Origin: Bacteroidota bacterium | GTDB lineage: Bacteria > Bacteroidota > Bacteroidia > B-17B0 > Aurantibacillaceae | Direction of reading: 5' to 3' | Length of the DNA stretch: 64,000 bases | NCBI GenBank assembly: GCA_016711805.1 | Contig: JADJSH010000007.1 | Location: forward strand, 62,001 to 126,000 | Shown: positions 18,877 through 28,073 of the stretch, in pieces | Position numbering within the stretch: the stretch's first letter is position 1 | How the letters are laid out: each line of letters opens with the position of its first letter | Notes under the pieces: model-generated | What the model was told of the DNA's origin: nothing | What the model saw: only the letters and a program-made list of their open reading frames with translations | The model's database searches: none | Made by a program: the position numbers and the translations under genes

Positions 18877-19710
18877 ATGGCAGATAACCAACCCGAAGAA
18901 ATGTCGATGCAAATGTCCTTTATGCAACACTTAGATGCATTAAGATGGCATTTAGTGCGCAGTGCTATAGCCATTTTTATTTTTGCGGTAGGATTATTTA
19001 TGTTCAATAATTTTTTATTCGACACCGTCATTTTTGGTCCTCTAAAACAAAATTTCATTTCTTATCGCGCTCTTTGCTCACTAGGTCATAGAATTGGAGC
19101 TGGAGATGTGATGTGCATGACGGTTAAAGAACCTCACTTACAAACACTATCTGCATCCGAACAATTTTTCACACATATGTGGATTGCTTTACTGGGAGGA
19201 ATTATTTTAGCATTCCCTTATGTACTTTATGAATTATGGAAGTTTATAAAACCAGCGCTTAAAGACACAGAATCGAAACCCGCTAAATGGTTTGTGATTG
19301 TTGCCTCTATTTTATTTTTAATAGGAATTTTCTTTGGTTACTTTTTATTGTTTCCAATGTCCTATAATTTCTTAATCAACTATCAATTATCGGATAGTGG
19401 AATTGTACAAACCAATAATACTTTAGATGATTATATTTCTTTAATCTCAACGATGGTATTAGTTTCAGGCTTGGTGTTTGAATTACCTGTTTTAGTTTAT
19501 TTCTTAACTCGCTTAGGAATATTAACGCCAAATTTTATGCGTAAATATCGTAAATACGCTGTAGTAATTATTTTAATTGCTGCTGCTGTTATTACTCCTT
19601 CGCCAGATGTAACCTCTCAAATGGTAGTAGCTGTGCCAATGTATTTACTTTACGAGATTAGTATTTTTGTGAGTGCCTACGTGATTAAAAAACATAATTT
19701 AGAAGTATAA
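18877..19710 (+). CDS. tatC: Sec-independent (Tat) protein translocase subunit TatC
   Basis: Six-span receptor subunit of the twin-arginine translocase that recognises Tat signal peptides. The protein begins MADNQPEEMSMQMSFMQHLD and continues with the conserved ALRWHLVRSAIAIFIF first helix. Later blocks are FFTHMWIALLGGIILAFPYVLYELWKFIKPAL, FGYFLLFPMSYNFLINYQ (pore-facing FLLFP), and VLVSGLVFELPVLVYFLTRLG. VVIILIAAAVITPSPDVTSQ is the classical TatC signature. The ~277 residues include a Bacteroidota-type loop insertion after helix 1. ATG 18877 is preferred to TTG 18865. No tatA gene is in the window. The next gene starts one base after the stop. Confidence 0.95.
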   Translation: MADNQPEEMSMQMSFMQHLDALRWHLVRSAIAIFIFAVGLFMFNNFLFDTVIFGPLKQNFISYRALCSLGHRIGAGDVMCMTVKEPHLQTLSASEQFFTHMWIALLGGIILAFPYVLYELWKFIKPALKDTESKPAKWFVIVASILFLIGIFFGYFLLFPMSYNFLINYQLSDSGIVQTNNTLDDYISLISTMVLVSGLVFELPVLVYFLTRLGILTPNFMRKYRKYAVVIILIAAAVITPSPDVTSQMVVAVPMYLLYEISIFVSAYVIKKHNLEV

Positions 19711-19711
19711 T

Positions 19712-20056
19712 ATGTCAAATCAAGTTAAAGAATTCAACGATTACCGTTCGAAAATGAATGATGTTATTTTAGGTAAAGATAACCTAGTAATTAAACGTTT
19801 ATTTAATTTAGACACGCAAACTTATTCTGACGGAGCTTTAAACGTTAAAACAAAAGAAATGCTTGGCTTAGTAGCTAGCATGGTTTTACGTTGCGACGAT
19901 TGCATTAAATACCATTTACTAAAATGCCACGAACAAGGCTGTACTACTGAAGAAGTTTACGAAATTTTTGCTGTAGCTAATATTGTTGGCGGAACGATTG
20001 TAATTCCTCATACACGCCGTGGCGCTGAGTTTTGGGAAGAGCTAATAAAGAAATAA
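19712..20056 (+). CDS. AhpD-like carboxymuconolactone decarboxylase family protein
   Basis: Small all-helical protein of the AhpD/CMD family, which often has disulphide-linked peroxidase-reducing activity. The key motif RCDDCIKYHL at residues 60-69 gives the CxxC plus His (Cys61, Cys64, His68) of AhpD-type redox sites. Length 114 matches single-domain CMD proteins. It starts one base after tatC, so it is co-transcribed with it; this tatC pairing may reflect a redox role at the membrane, but that is inference. Its substrate is unknown. Confidence 0.85.
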   Translation: MSNQVKEFNDYRSKMNDVILGKDNLVIKRLFNLDTQTYSDGALNVKTKEMLGLVASMVLRCDDCIKYHLLKCHEQGCTTEEVYEIFAVANIVGGTIVIPHTRRGAEFWEELIKK

Positions 20057-20091
20057 TTTCCCTGTAACTTTTTTTAACATCTGCGTTATCC

Positions 20092-20774
20092 ATGCAGATG
20101 AAGCTTCAAAAATATATCATTCCCGTTTTTGTGAGCACCAATTTATTGGCACAAAACGACGAAGGTTTATTTCCTGATTTAAGTTTTGGTATTACCCATT
20201 CAACATACAGTAGTATGTGTTTTCAAAAATCAACAAGCAATCCTATATCAACTGGCGAAGGGCATCTATTGCAAAACAAATCTAAAGTTACAGAAATACA
20301 ATATGGTTTTGGACTTGGTTTATTTTTATGGATGCCTTTAAATGAAGGGATTGTATTTAAACCAAAAGTAGAAGGCTCTTTTTCTAATACGTGTGTAAAG
20401 CAAAGCCCTTGTGTGTTTGCAACTTCATTTGATTTAGCGGTATCACATGGCTTTGTCATTGCTTTACGCAAACCCGATAAAGAAGGTGTGATTTATGTTG
20501 CCAGAAATATGAGCTGTTACTTACAAAGCAAACAACCTTATGTATTAGTTGGCCCAAAAATAAATTTAAAAAATATGACAAAGGCTATATCAAAAAAGGT
20601 TTTGAAAACGAATTCACTTTTGGTTTATTTTTAGGTTACGGTATTAACTATATCTTTCAAGGTAAAAACTTTGCACCCGAAATATGTTATAGTATTTCGT
20701 CTACCTCACAAAATAAAATTAATGATGCCCGAAAAATAACTCACAGCATTTCACTAGCCGTTAATTTCTTTTAG
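20092..20774 (+). pseudogene. PorT-like outer-membrane beta-barrel protein, frameshifted
   Basis: The first frame (20092-20634) starts with a signal peptide ending FVSTNLLAQ and has beta-barrel-like strands (GFGLGLFLWMPLNEGIVFKPKVEGSF). It then shifts frame at an A6 run (20568-20573). Adding one A restores a continuous barrel that goes on as YDKGYIKKGFENEFTFGLFL, GYGINYIFQGKNFAPEICYS and ends SISLAVNFF at 20774, with the terminal Phe typical of outer-membrane proteins. The corrected protein is about 227 residues and resembles the PorT family of T9SS-associated or porin-like barrels; a precise role is not claimed. A homopolymer sequencing error is quite possible. It ends 4 bp before the convergent kup gene. 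Confidence 0.7.
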
Positions 20775-20778
20775 AGAA

Positions 20779-22734
20779 TTAATTAATACGATGTAAATTA
20801 ATGTCTTTTGGTGGATTAATAATCATCGGAAATTTTTCAATTTTCACAGAGCTACTATCCAAACCAAAGGCTTTTGCTTCACTTAAACTGAAACGTTTCA
20901 AGAAGAAATAAGCATTTAAAATAATCTTCTCAAATAATGGCAATTCATTTTCGTATGACAAGAATTTCTCAATCACCACAAATTTAAAATCACCAATAAT
21001 ATTATTTTTGTTTAACGATTCGTAACGGCTAGTAATATCTACTTCTTTGTTTTTCACTAAATCTTCTACTACTTTTCTAAACATCAAATTTACTCTTGGT
21101 GCTACTCTAAATCCTAATCTAAAATCTACACGAATAATATCATCAGCTGCCACATGAGTTACTTTATAATCCATGCGGTATGGTTCATCCATTACATCTA
21201 CATGCACAAACCAATAAATATCGGCACGTTTAGGGCGTTTTTGTAAAATAGAATAAATAACTTTTGATTCAATTTCTTCTGGGTTATTAGCTCCAGTCAT
21301 ATACACTAAGTGCGTTGCATATTTAGGGATTGAGTCATCATTACTTAAATCCACTAGTTTTTGTTGATGATCTGCTAACTTAACAACATCAGCATAACGG
21401 TTACGAATTTTCTTTGCCAAAAACCAAATAGCCATTACCGACATTAATACAGAAGCTATTAATAAAGTAATCCAACCACCATGAGCAAACTTACTCAAGT
21501 TAGCAGCCATAAAAGCAAATTCGATCACTAAGTATATAGTAATAACAACGTATATAAATATTGGATTATAACGTTTCATGTGCATATAGAAATTCAACAA
21601 AGTTGTTGTCATTAACATACACAACACAATCGCTAAACCATAAGCCGCCTCCATATTTATAGATTCTCTGAAATACAATACAACACCTATACAACCAGCC
21701 AATAATAACCAATTAGTTGACGGGATATATAACTGCCCTTTCATTTCTGATGGATACTTAACTCCTACTTTTGGCCACAAGTTCAATCGCATAGCTTCAT
21801 TAATTAAACTAAACGAACCACTGATTAATGCTTGTGAGGCAATAACTGCCGCCATTGTTGCAATTACAATTCCGTAAGGCAAAAAGCTTTCGGGCATAAT
21901 GGCATAAAAAGGATTGCTAGATTTAAATGAATCTAAAGTTTGACCTTGATGAGCAATTAACCAAGCGCCTTGCCCAAAATAGTTTAACACTAACGTTGTT
22001 TTTACAAAAATCCAAGAAATACGAATGTTTTGCTTACCGCAATGCCCTAAATCAGAATACAAAGCTTCGGCTCCCGTTGTACAAAGGAAAACGGCTCCCA
22101 AAATTAAATAGCCTGATGGATGTATTTGTAATAAATGATACGCATAATAAGGATTTAAAGAAGATAATACGCCCCAATTACTAGTCATTTGATAAACGCC
22201 TAATGTGCCAAGCATTAAAAACCAAATAGCCATCATTGGCCCGAAAAATTTACCAATGAAGCTAGTTCCAAACTGCTGAATAAAAAACAAAGCACATAAA
22301 ATACCAATAACAATAGGCACTGTATTTAACTCAGAATTATACACTTTTAAACCTTCGATAGCAGATGATACAGAAATCGGAGGTGTAATAATACCATCAG
22401 CTAATAAAGCACTACCACCAATAATGGCAGGCACCAATAACCATTTAAACTTGGTACGTTTCACTAAAGTAAATAAAGAGAAAATTCCTCCTTCGCCTTT
22501 ATTATCGGCTCTTAAGGTTAAAATTACGTACTTGATAGTAGTCTGCAAGGTTAAAGTCCAGAAAATACAAGAAATTCCCCCTTTAACAATATCGGCATTA
22601 ATAGCACCTTTACCAACAATAGCGCTCATTACATAAAGTGGTGAAGTACCAATATCGCCGTAAATAATTCCGAGAGTAACAATTAGACCTGCAAGAGTAA
22701 CCTTGCTCATTTGACCATGATGATGAGAGCTCAT
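20779..22734 (-). CDS. kup: Kup-family potassium uptake permease
   Basis: Twelve-span K+:H+ symporter. The N-terminus has the family signature LGIIYGDIGTSPLYVMSAI at about residues 17-35. It continues with ADNKGEGGIFSLFTLV, GGSALLADGIITPPISV SSAIEGL, GAVFLCTTGAEALYSDLGHCG and QALISGSFSLINEAMRLN, all Kup landmarks. Transmembrane segments occupy about residues 12-450. A ~200-residue cytoplasmic C-terminal domain follows. The 651-residue length is normal. It stands alone on the minus strand, divergent from the T9SS pair and convergent with the frameshifted barrel gene. Confidence 0.96.
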   Translation of the reverse strand: MSSHHHGQMSKVTLAGLIVTLGIIYGDIGTSPLYVMSAIVGKGAINADIVKGGISCIFWTLTLQTTIKYVILTLRADNKGEGGIFSLFTLVKRTKFKWLLVPAIIGGSALLADGIITPPISVSSAIEGLKVYNSELNTVPIVIGILCALFFIQQFGTSFIGKFFGPMMAIWFLMLGTLGVYQMTSNWGVLSSLNPYYAYHLLQIHPSGYLILGAVFLCTTGAEALYSDLGHCGKQNIRISWIFVKTTLVLNYFGQGAWLIAHQGQTLDSFKSSNPFYAIMPESFLPYGIVIATMAAVIASQALISGSFSLINEAMRLNLWPKVGVKYPSEMKGQLYIPSTNWLLLAGCIGVVLYFRESINMEAAYGLAIVLCMLMTTTLLNFYMHMKRYNPIFIYVVITIYLVIEFAFMAANLSKFAHGGWITLLIASVLMSVMAIWFLAKKIRNRYADVVKLADHQQKLVDLSNDDSIPKYATHLVYMTGANNPEEIESKVIYSILQKRPKRADIYWFVHVDVMDEPYRMDYKVTHVAADDIIRVDFRLGFRVAPRVNLMFRKVVEDLVKNKEVDITSRYESLNKNNIIGDFKFVVIEKFLSYENELPLFEKIILNAYFFLKRFSLSEAKAFGLDSSSVKIEKFPMIINPPKDINLHRIN

Positions 22735-22958
22735 TTAAATAGGTTGTTAAAGAATTGTAAAATTACTACTAATACAAACGCTAAAGCACATTTTCGACGA
22801 AATAATTATAAAATAAAAACGTTAATAAATTTGACTTTTTCATTCTAAAACTGTTTACTTGCAAAAAGGGAATTTTAACGTACATTTTAAATATTTTTCC
22901 CTATCTTTAAATACTAAAATTTTAGGGTTTTAGGCGTTTTATAAGCAAATATTGTATT

Positions 22959-24044
22959 CTGAAAAAAAGTATTTATATAATCGTTTTAAGTTGTTTGTTT
23001 TATTCTTTAAAACTTAACGCAGCATACAGGGCTGGCAATATTACCTACAGTTGGCTATTTGGATATACTTATCAAATTAAATTCACTACGTATACTACGG
23101 ATATTATGCCTGATCCATATTGTCAGATAGATTCAATTTGTTTTGGAGATGGAACACGTGGCAATTTATACAGAAACAATGGACCATGTTCAGGACCATG
23201 TTCGTCAGCATGCGAAGGTGTTGTTATTTCTACAAATATTAAAATGAATGAGTATATAACAACCCATACTTATCCTGGATCTGGTAATTATATGATGTGT
23301 TTGAATCAACCTAATAGGAATGCTGGCGTTATCAATTTACCTAATTCAGTAAATCAACCCATGGCGTTTTATAGTTATTTGGTTATTCCTACTTTTGGCT
23401 CTGGTAAAAACACATCATCTGTTTTTGCAAACCACCCTATTGTAAGTGGATGTTTAAATAATGGCTGCGTCACTTATAATCCATCCGCAACAGATTTAGA
23501 TGGCGATAGTTTATCGTATGAGACTCAGATGTGTACAAGTAACACAGGCACAGTTGCCGGTTATTCGTACCCTTATGCTGGCGCTGGTGGCACTTTCAGC
23601 ATCAATCCTATAACAGGATTACTAAGCTGGTGCGTGCCACAATATGCTGGAGATTACAATGTAGTTATTAAAATAACGGAATGGAGAAAAGATGACGACG
23701 GATTTTATTATATGGTTGGTTACGTGGAGAGAGATACAGAACTAAGTATTGGAATATGCACAGGAATTAATGAAACAACCGAAAAAGAAAACATCATAAG
23801 TGTTTCCCCAAATCCAGTTACCGGAAATCTCACTCTTTCGCTCAACCAAAATAGTGATGAGTTGTTTGATATTGACATCATTGATTTAACCGGCCGTAAG
23901 ATTAAGACATTCCTAAACAACGAATCACTTTCAAAAGAAAATAAAGTTGTACTAAACTTAGAAACTATTAATCCAGGTATTTACTTCCTTCAATTTATTG
24001 GCAGTAACAATACCGCAATAACTAAAAAAATTATTAAACAATAA
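22959..24044 (+). CDS. T9SS type A-sorted secreted protein (first of tandem pair)
   Basis: Secreted protein ending in a type A T9SS sorting domain (SVSPNPVTGNLTLSLNQ... IYFLQFIGSNNTAITKKIIK, about the last 80 residues). Its N-terminal ~250 residues are a paralogue of the start of the next gene; both contain RAG.ITY.WLFGYTY.IK.TTYT, FGDGTR, YITTHTYPG.GNY, DPNRNAGVIN or its equivalent, FLVIPTFGSGKN and IKEWRKDD. No ATG precedes the mature sequence. The reading frame is open from 22926, and CTG at 22959 gives LKKSIYIIVLSCLFYSLKLNA, a convincing signal peptide, so I take CTG (an internal TTG at 22995 would cut the signal). Function unknown. Confidence 0.72.
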   Translation: MKKSIYIIVLSCLFYSLKLNAAYRAGNITYSWLFGYTYQIKFTTYTTDIMPDPYCQIDSICFGDGTRGNLYRNNGPCSGPCSSACEGVVISTNIKMNEYITTHTYPGSGNYMMCLNQPNRNAGVINLPNSVNQPMAFYSYLVIPTFGSGKNTSSVFANHPIVSGCLNNGCVTYNPSATDLDGDSLSYETQMCTSNTGTVAGYSYPYAGAGGTFSINPITGLLSWCVPQYAGDYNVVIKITEWRKDDDGFYYMVGYVERDTELSIGICTGINETTEKENIISVSPNPVTGNLTLSLNQNSDELFDIDIIDLTGRKIKTFLNNESLSKENKVVLNLETINPGIYFLQFIGSNNTAITKKIIKQ

Positions 24045-24052
24045 AATTTATC

Positions 24053-26740
24053 ATGTTCAAGAATCGATATGTATTATTCACTATTTTGTGCTTAGGTTTT
24101 TTCTTAAGTTCAAAAGCTACGCATAACCGCGCAGGAGAAATAACTTACAAATGGCTATTTGGTTATACTTACGAAATAAAAGTAACAACGTATACCAATA
24201 TTAATGGCACGAACTTGGCCGATAGATGTGAAGACACCGTTTATTTTGGAGATGGAACAAGAGCAGTTGTTTTACGAAGCAATGGGACTACAAGTACACT
24301 ATGTTCGGGCGGCGCAAAAGATGGGGTTCCTTTAAATTCAAATATCAAACTAAATGAATATGTAACCACACACACTTACCCTGGTCCAGGAAATTATTTA
24401 ATTAGTATGGAGGACCCGAATAGAAATGCGGGGGTAATAAATATTGCTAATTCAGTTAATCAGGTATTTTATATCGAATCTTTTTTAGTCATTCCTACTT
24501 TTGGTTCTGGGAAAAATAGCTCTCCCATTCTCACCTTTCCTCCTATCGATGATGGATGTGTGTATAAATGTTTTTTACATAATCCAGGTGCTGTTGATTT
24601 AGAAGGAGATAGTTTGTCTTATGAACTAACTTCCTGCAGAGGCTCTGGAGGAGGTGTAATAAATGGTTATACCTATCCACAAACTGGCGGAGGAACGTAC
24701 AATGTAAATGCTACTACTGGTACATTAACATGGTGTAGTCCGCAGCTGCAAGGAGAATATAATTTAGCGATGCTTATTAAAGAATGGAGAAAAGATGATG
24801 GTGGTGACTATTTTTTAGTGGGATATATCTTAAGAGATTTACAAGTAGATGTTGGTCAGTGTAGTAATAATCCTCCTAGCATCCAACCTATTACAGATAC
24901 CTGTGTTGTTGCAGGCAGTATTATTACAAAAACAATTACTGCAACAGATCCTGATAATGATTTTTTAACTATGGAGGCTAATGGCGGACCATTTAACGTG
25001 TCCCCAACAATTGCTACGTTTTCGTCTCCACCAGGATTTACGTCTATCAGCGGGTTATTTACATGGCAAACCAATTGCAATCACATTCGTAAAACACCAT
25101 ACCAAGTTACTATCAAAGTAAAAGATACTGACCCTACTGTTAGTTTAGTTGATTTCAAAACGTTTAATATCACTGTTGTTCCGCCACCACCATTAAATGT
25201 GGTAGCTGTTCCTTTAGGCACTAGTATTAAAATAACTTGGACAAAACCAAGCTGTCAATTAACGACTGGAAATAAAATTGCACAGTATTGTGTGTATCGT
25301 AAAGAAAACTGTACGCCATGGACTCACGCCAATTGCGAAGTAGGTGTGCCCGCTTCCACCGGTTATGTAAAAGTTGGTTGCACTGCCAGTTTAAATGACA
25401 CCACGTTTTTAGATACAAATGGTGGTAATGGTTTATCACAAGGCACAAATTACAATTATATTGTTGTTGCCGTTTATCTAGATGGTTCAGAAAGTTATGC
25501 CTCTAACCAAACTAACTGTATTCAACTAAAACGCGATGTACCAATTTTGGTTAATGTAGATGTACAATCTACTGACTTAAATACGGGTTCTGTATTTGTA
25601 CGTTGGGTTAAACCATTGCTAGGCATTAACAATCTTGATACCACCGCCATTCCTGGCCCCTATGAATTTCGATTGATGCACCATGCAGGTTTTTCGGGAA
25701 CATTTACTCAAGTGTACTCTGTTAATAAACCTTACTTTGCGGCGTTAAACCAATTATCGGATACCACATTTGTGCATACAGCCATTAACACACAAAGCAA
25801 TTCTAACACATATAAAATAGAGTTTTATGCAAACGGACAATTTATTGGTAACGGACAAAAAGCTTCTTCCGTGTTTTTGTCATTAACAGCAAGCGACAAT
25901 CAATTGAAACTAAATTGGCAACAACAAGTGCCTTGGACAAATAATAAATATTATATTTTCAGAAAAACATCTTCTCAAACCGTATTTACATTAAGAGACA
26001 GTACCACCCTTTTAACCTATACTGATACTGGTTTAGTAAACGGTGCGCTTTATTGTTACAAAGTTCAATCGAAAGGGCAATATTCAGATCCAACTATTTT
26101 CAGTCCTCTCTTAAATTTTTCGCAAGAAGTTTGCGATAAACCAAAAGATACAACGCCTCCTTGTGCTCCTAAATTGGAAATTGTATCGGATTGTTTAGTT
26201 CCTAGTTTAATGCTGACCTGGAATAATCCGAATAACACTTGTAGTGATGATGTTGTGAAATACCATATTTATTTTGCAGAAACGGAAGATGAAGTATTAC
26301 AATTAATAGACTCTGTAAAAACTCTAAGCGACACTATTCTGGCTTTTGATAACTTAACTTCTATTGCTGGTTGTTATGCCATTACGGCGGTTGATTCGTT
26401 CGCAAACGAAAGTAGTCAAAGTGCAAAAGTATGTGTAGATAACTGCCCAGAATACGAACTGCCTAATGTTATTACAATAAATGGCGATGGTGCCAATGAT
26501 TTCTTTAAAGCCATAAAAAATAAATTTATCAAAGACATTGATTTGAAAGTTTATAACCGTTGGGGAACTTTAGTATATGAAACGACCGATCCAGCATTTT
26601 TATGGGATGGCAAAGTCATACAATCAAAATTACAAGCCACAGAAGGAACATATTTTTATGTGTGTCAGGTAAATGAAATAAGAGTAAAAGGGATAGTACC
26701 AAGAGATTTAAAAGGCTTTTTACAGATATTCAATAAATAG
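24053..26740 (+). CDS. Large T9SS type B-sorted protein with FN3-like domains (second of tandem pair)
   Basis: 895-residue exported surface protein. Signal peptide to about residue 23 (LGFFLSSKATHN). The N-terminal ~270 residues are paralogous to the preceding gene. After these come an Ig/cadherin-like region (DPDNDFLTMEANGGPF), fibronectin-III-like units (VTWTKPSC, SYASNQTNC, FVRWVKP) and a C-terminal gliding-motility/CHU_C type B domain. The last begins LPNVITINGDGANDFFKAI, has VYNRWGTLVYETTDP and WDGKV, and ends LKGFLQIFNK. It is only 8 bp after the preceding gene and 5 bp before a histidine kinase, so the three are probably one unit. Confidence 0.87.
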   Translation: MFKNRYVLFTILCLGFFLSSKATHNRAGEITYKWLFGYTYEIKVTTYTNINGTNLADRCEDTVYFGDGTRAVVLRSNGTTSTLCSGGAKDGVPLNSNIKLNEYVTTHTYPGPGNYLISMEDPNRNAGVINIANSVNQVFYIESFLVIPTFGSGKNSSPILTFPPIDDGCVYKCFLHNPGAVDLEGDSLSYELTSCRGSGGGVINGYTYPQTGGGTYNVNATTGTLTWCSPQLQGEYNLAMLIKEWRKDDGGDYFLVGYILRDLQVDVGQCSNNPPSIQPITDTCVVAGSIITKTITATDPDNDFLTMEANGGPFNVSPTIATFSSPPGFTSISGLFTWQTNCNHIRKTPYQVTIKVKDTDPTVSLVDFKTFNITVVPPPPLNVVAVPLGTSIKITWTKPSCQLTTGNKIAQYCVYRKENCTPWTHANCEVGVPASTGYVKVGCTASLNDTTFLDTNGGNGLSQGTNYNYIVVAVYLDGSESYASNQTNCIQLKRDVPILVNVDVQSTDLNTGSVFVRWVKPLLGINNLDTTAIPGPYEFRLMHHAGFSGTFTQVYSVNKPYFAALNQLSDTTFVHTAINTQSNSNTYKIEFYANGQFIGNGQKASSVFLSLTASDNQLKLNWQQQVPWTNNKYYIFRKTSSQTVFTLRDSTTLLTYTDTGLVNGALYCYKVQSKGQYSDPTIFSPLLNFSQEVCDKPKDTTPPCAPKLEIVSDCLVPSLMLTWNNPNNTCSDDVVKYHIYFAETEDEVLQLIDSVKTLSDTILAFDNLTSIAGCYAITAVDSFANESSQSAKVCVDNCPEYELPNVITINGDGANDFFKAIKNKFIKDIDLKVYNRWGTLVYETTDPAFLWDGKVIQSKLQATEGTYFYVCQVNEIRVKGIVPRDLKGFLQIFNK

Positions 26741-26745
26741 ATGTT

Positions 26746-27705
26746 GTGTCTAAACGAACGAGTTTCATATTTTTTGTTTTAGTCGGCTACATTGTATTGC
26801 AATTTTTATGGTGGGAAGTTTTACTGGTAAGACAATCCAACAACATCATTTCCTTAAAACAAAATTTAGCTGCCTTATCCTCAAGCGACGACCAAATTAT
26901 CTTAAGAGACATTGATGCTTTACAGCACAAAAAAACGGCTCAAGTATACATGATTGTAGGCGAAGGCACTGTGTTTTTATTAATTCTATTATTTGGAGTA
27001 TATCAAGTACGAAAGTCTATTCGTCGAGAAACAGCATTAGCGCATCAACAAAGTAATTTTATTTTAAGTGTCTCACACGAACTCAAAACACCTATTGCTG
27101 CTACTAAACTTCAACTACAAACTTTATTAAAACACGAGTTAGATAGAGACAAACAAAAAGAATTATTAAATAATGCTTTAAACGAAACTGGTCGCTTACA
27201 CAAATTGGTTGACAATGTTTTAATGGCCAATCAAATTGAAAACAACAATCTAAGCATTCAAAAAGAAAAGTTGAATTTAAGTGAATTATTGGAAACAACA
27301 GTGAAACGTTATTTTTCGCCTCAACTTGAAAACAACACAATTCAATTACACGTAGAAAAAAATATAGACTATGAAGGTGATAAAGAATTGCTTCCATCTA
27401 TTATTATCAATCTCATTGAAAACGCCATAAAATATTCCTTTGAAACCATAGCAATTGAAGTGGTATTGAAAACAGTAAATAGTAAACCGGTATTGGAAAT
27501 AAAAGACCAAGGCTGCGGTATTTCTGATAACGAAAAATTACAAGTATTTCAAAAATTTTTTAGAAGTGGTAGCGAAAACACCCGCAAAACCAAAGGCACA
27601 GGCATTGGTTTGTTTATTGTAAAAAGCATTTGCGATTTACATCAAATTGCTATTAAAATTAGTAATAACCAACCAAAAGGAACTGTTTTTCAATTTCAGT
27701 TTTAA
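26746..27705 (+). CDS. Sensor histidine kinase (orphan)
   Basis: Membrane kinase with two transmembrane helices at about residues 7-28 and 67-87, enclosing a short ~38-residue periplasmic loop. The phosphoacceptor H-box SVSHELKTPIAATKLQLQ puts His at residue 111. It is followed by NLIENAIKYS (N box), EIKDQGCGISDNEK (G1), FRSGSENTRKTKGTGIGLFIVKSI (F/G2). The start is GTG at 26746 immediately after the T9SS gene stop; the out-of-frame ATG at 26741 is not used. No response regulator is encoded nearby, so its partner must be elsewhere. Sensing of the envelope state of its T9SS neighbours is only a guess. Confidence 0.9.
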   Translation: MSKRTSFIFFVLVGYIVLQFLWWEVLLVRQSNNIISLKQNLAALSSSDDQIILRDIDALQHKKTAQVYMIVGEGTVFLLILLFGVYQVRKSIRRETALAHQQSNFILSVSHELKTPIAATKLQLQTLLKHELDRDKQKELLNNALNETGRLHKLVDNVLMANQIENNNLSIQKEKLNLSELLETTVKRYFSPQLENNTIQLHVEKNIDYEGDKELLPSIIINLIENAIKYSFETIAIEVVLKTVNSKPVLEIKDQGCGISDNEKLQVFQKFFRSGSENTRKTKGTGIGLFIVKSICDLHQIAIKISNNQPKGTVFQFQF

Positions 27706-27708
27706 TAA

Positions 27709-27733
27709 TGTCACGCTGAGCGGAGTCGAAGCG
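27709..27733 (-). repeat. Short interspersed repeat, copy 2 (reverse, compensatory change)
   Basis: Reverse-orientation copy of the 25-bp unit at 18785. In repeat orientation it reads CGCTTCGACTCCGCTCAGCG and ends TGACA. The two differences from copy 1 (C to G and G to C) keep the end pairing CGCT/AGCG. Confidence 0.75.
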
Positions 27734-27814
27734 AATTAAACAAATACACAGTCTTAAAATTTATTGATATATTTGTGCCTACTAGTTCTTTACTATATTT
27801 CTTCATCAACCGAA

Positions 27815-27965
27815 AAAGGCTTTACTTAGCTGTAAATTAAAAGGGAATCGTGTTTAAATCACGAACTGTCGCGCAACTGTAAGTAACAAAAAATGTTACA
27901 AGTCAGAAACCTACCTATTTCGAATTGACAATGCTTTCGCGAAATGAAGCTCAAGTCAGGCCTGA
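27815..27965 (+). promoter_or_regulatory. Cobalamin (B12) riboswitch
   Basis: The stretch upstream of the btuF-like gene contains the conserved blocks of an adenosylcobalamin riboswitch: AAAAGGGAATCGTG (27838-27851), CGCGCAACTGTAAG (27870-27883) and a B12-box-like AGTCAGAAACCTACCT (27901-27916). Supporting hairpins TCGTG/CACGA (27848-27864) and GTAAC/GTTAC (27883-27899) lie between them. The leader continues about 150 nt to the gene and includes GTGTTA...TAACAC and a U-rich stretch near 28010-28030, which may be the expression platform. It should repress the uptake genes when B12 is abundant. Boundaries are approximate. Confidence 0.87.
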
Positions 27966-28073
27966 TGTGTTAAACTACATGAATTTACATTCTGTTATAA
28001 CACATTTTCCTTCCTTTTAATTTTATTTTTTTAGCATTGCGAAATAAAGCAAAGCAACAACATACATACGCTT

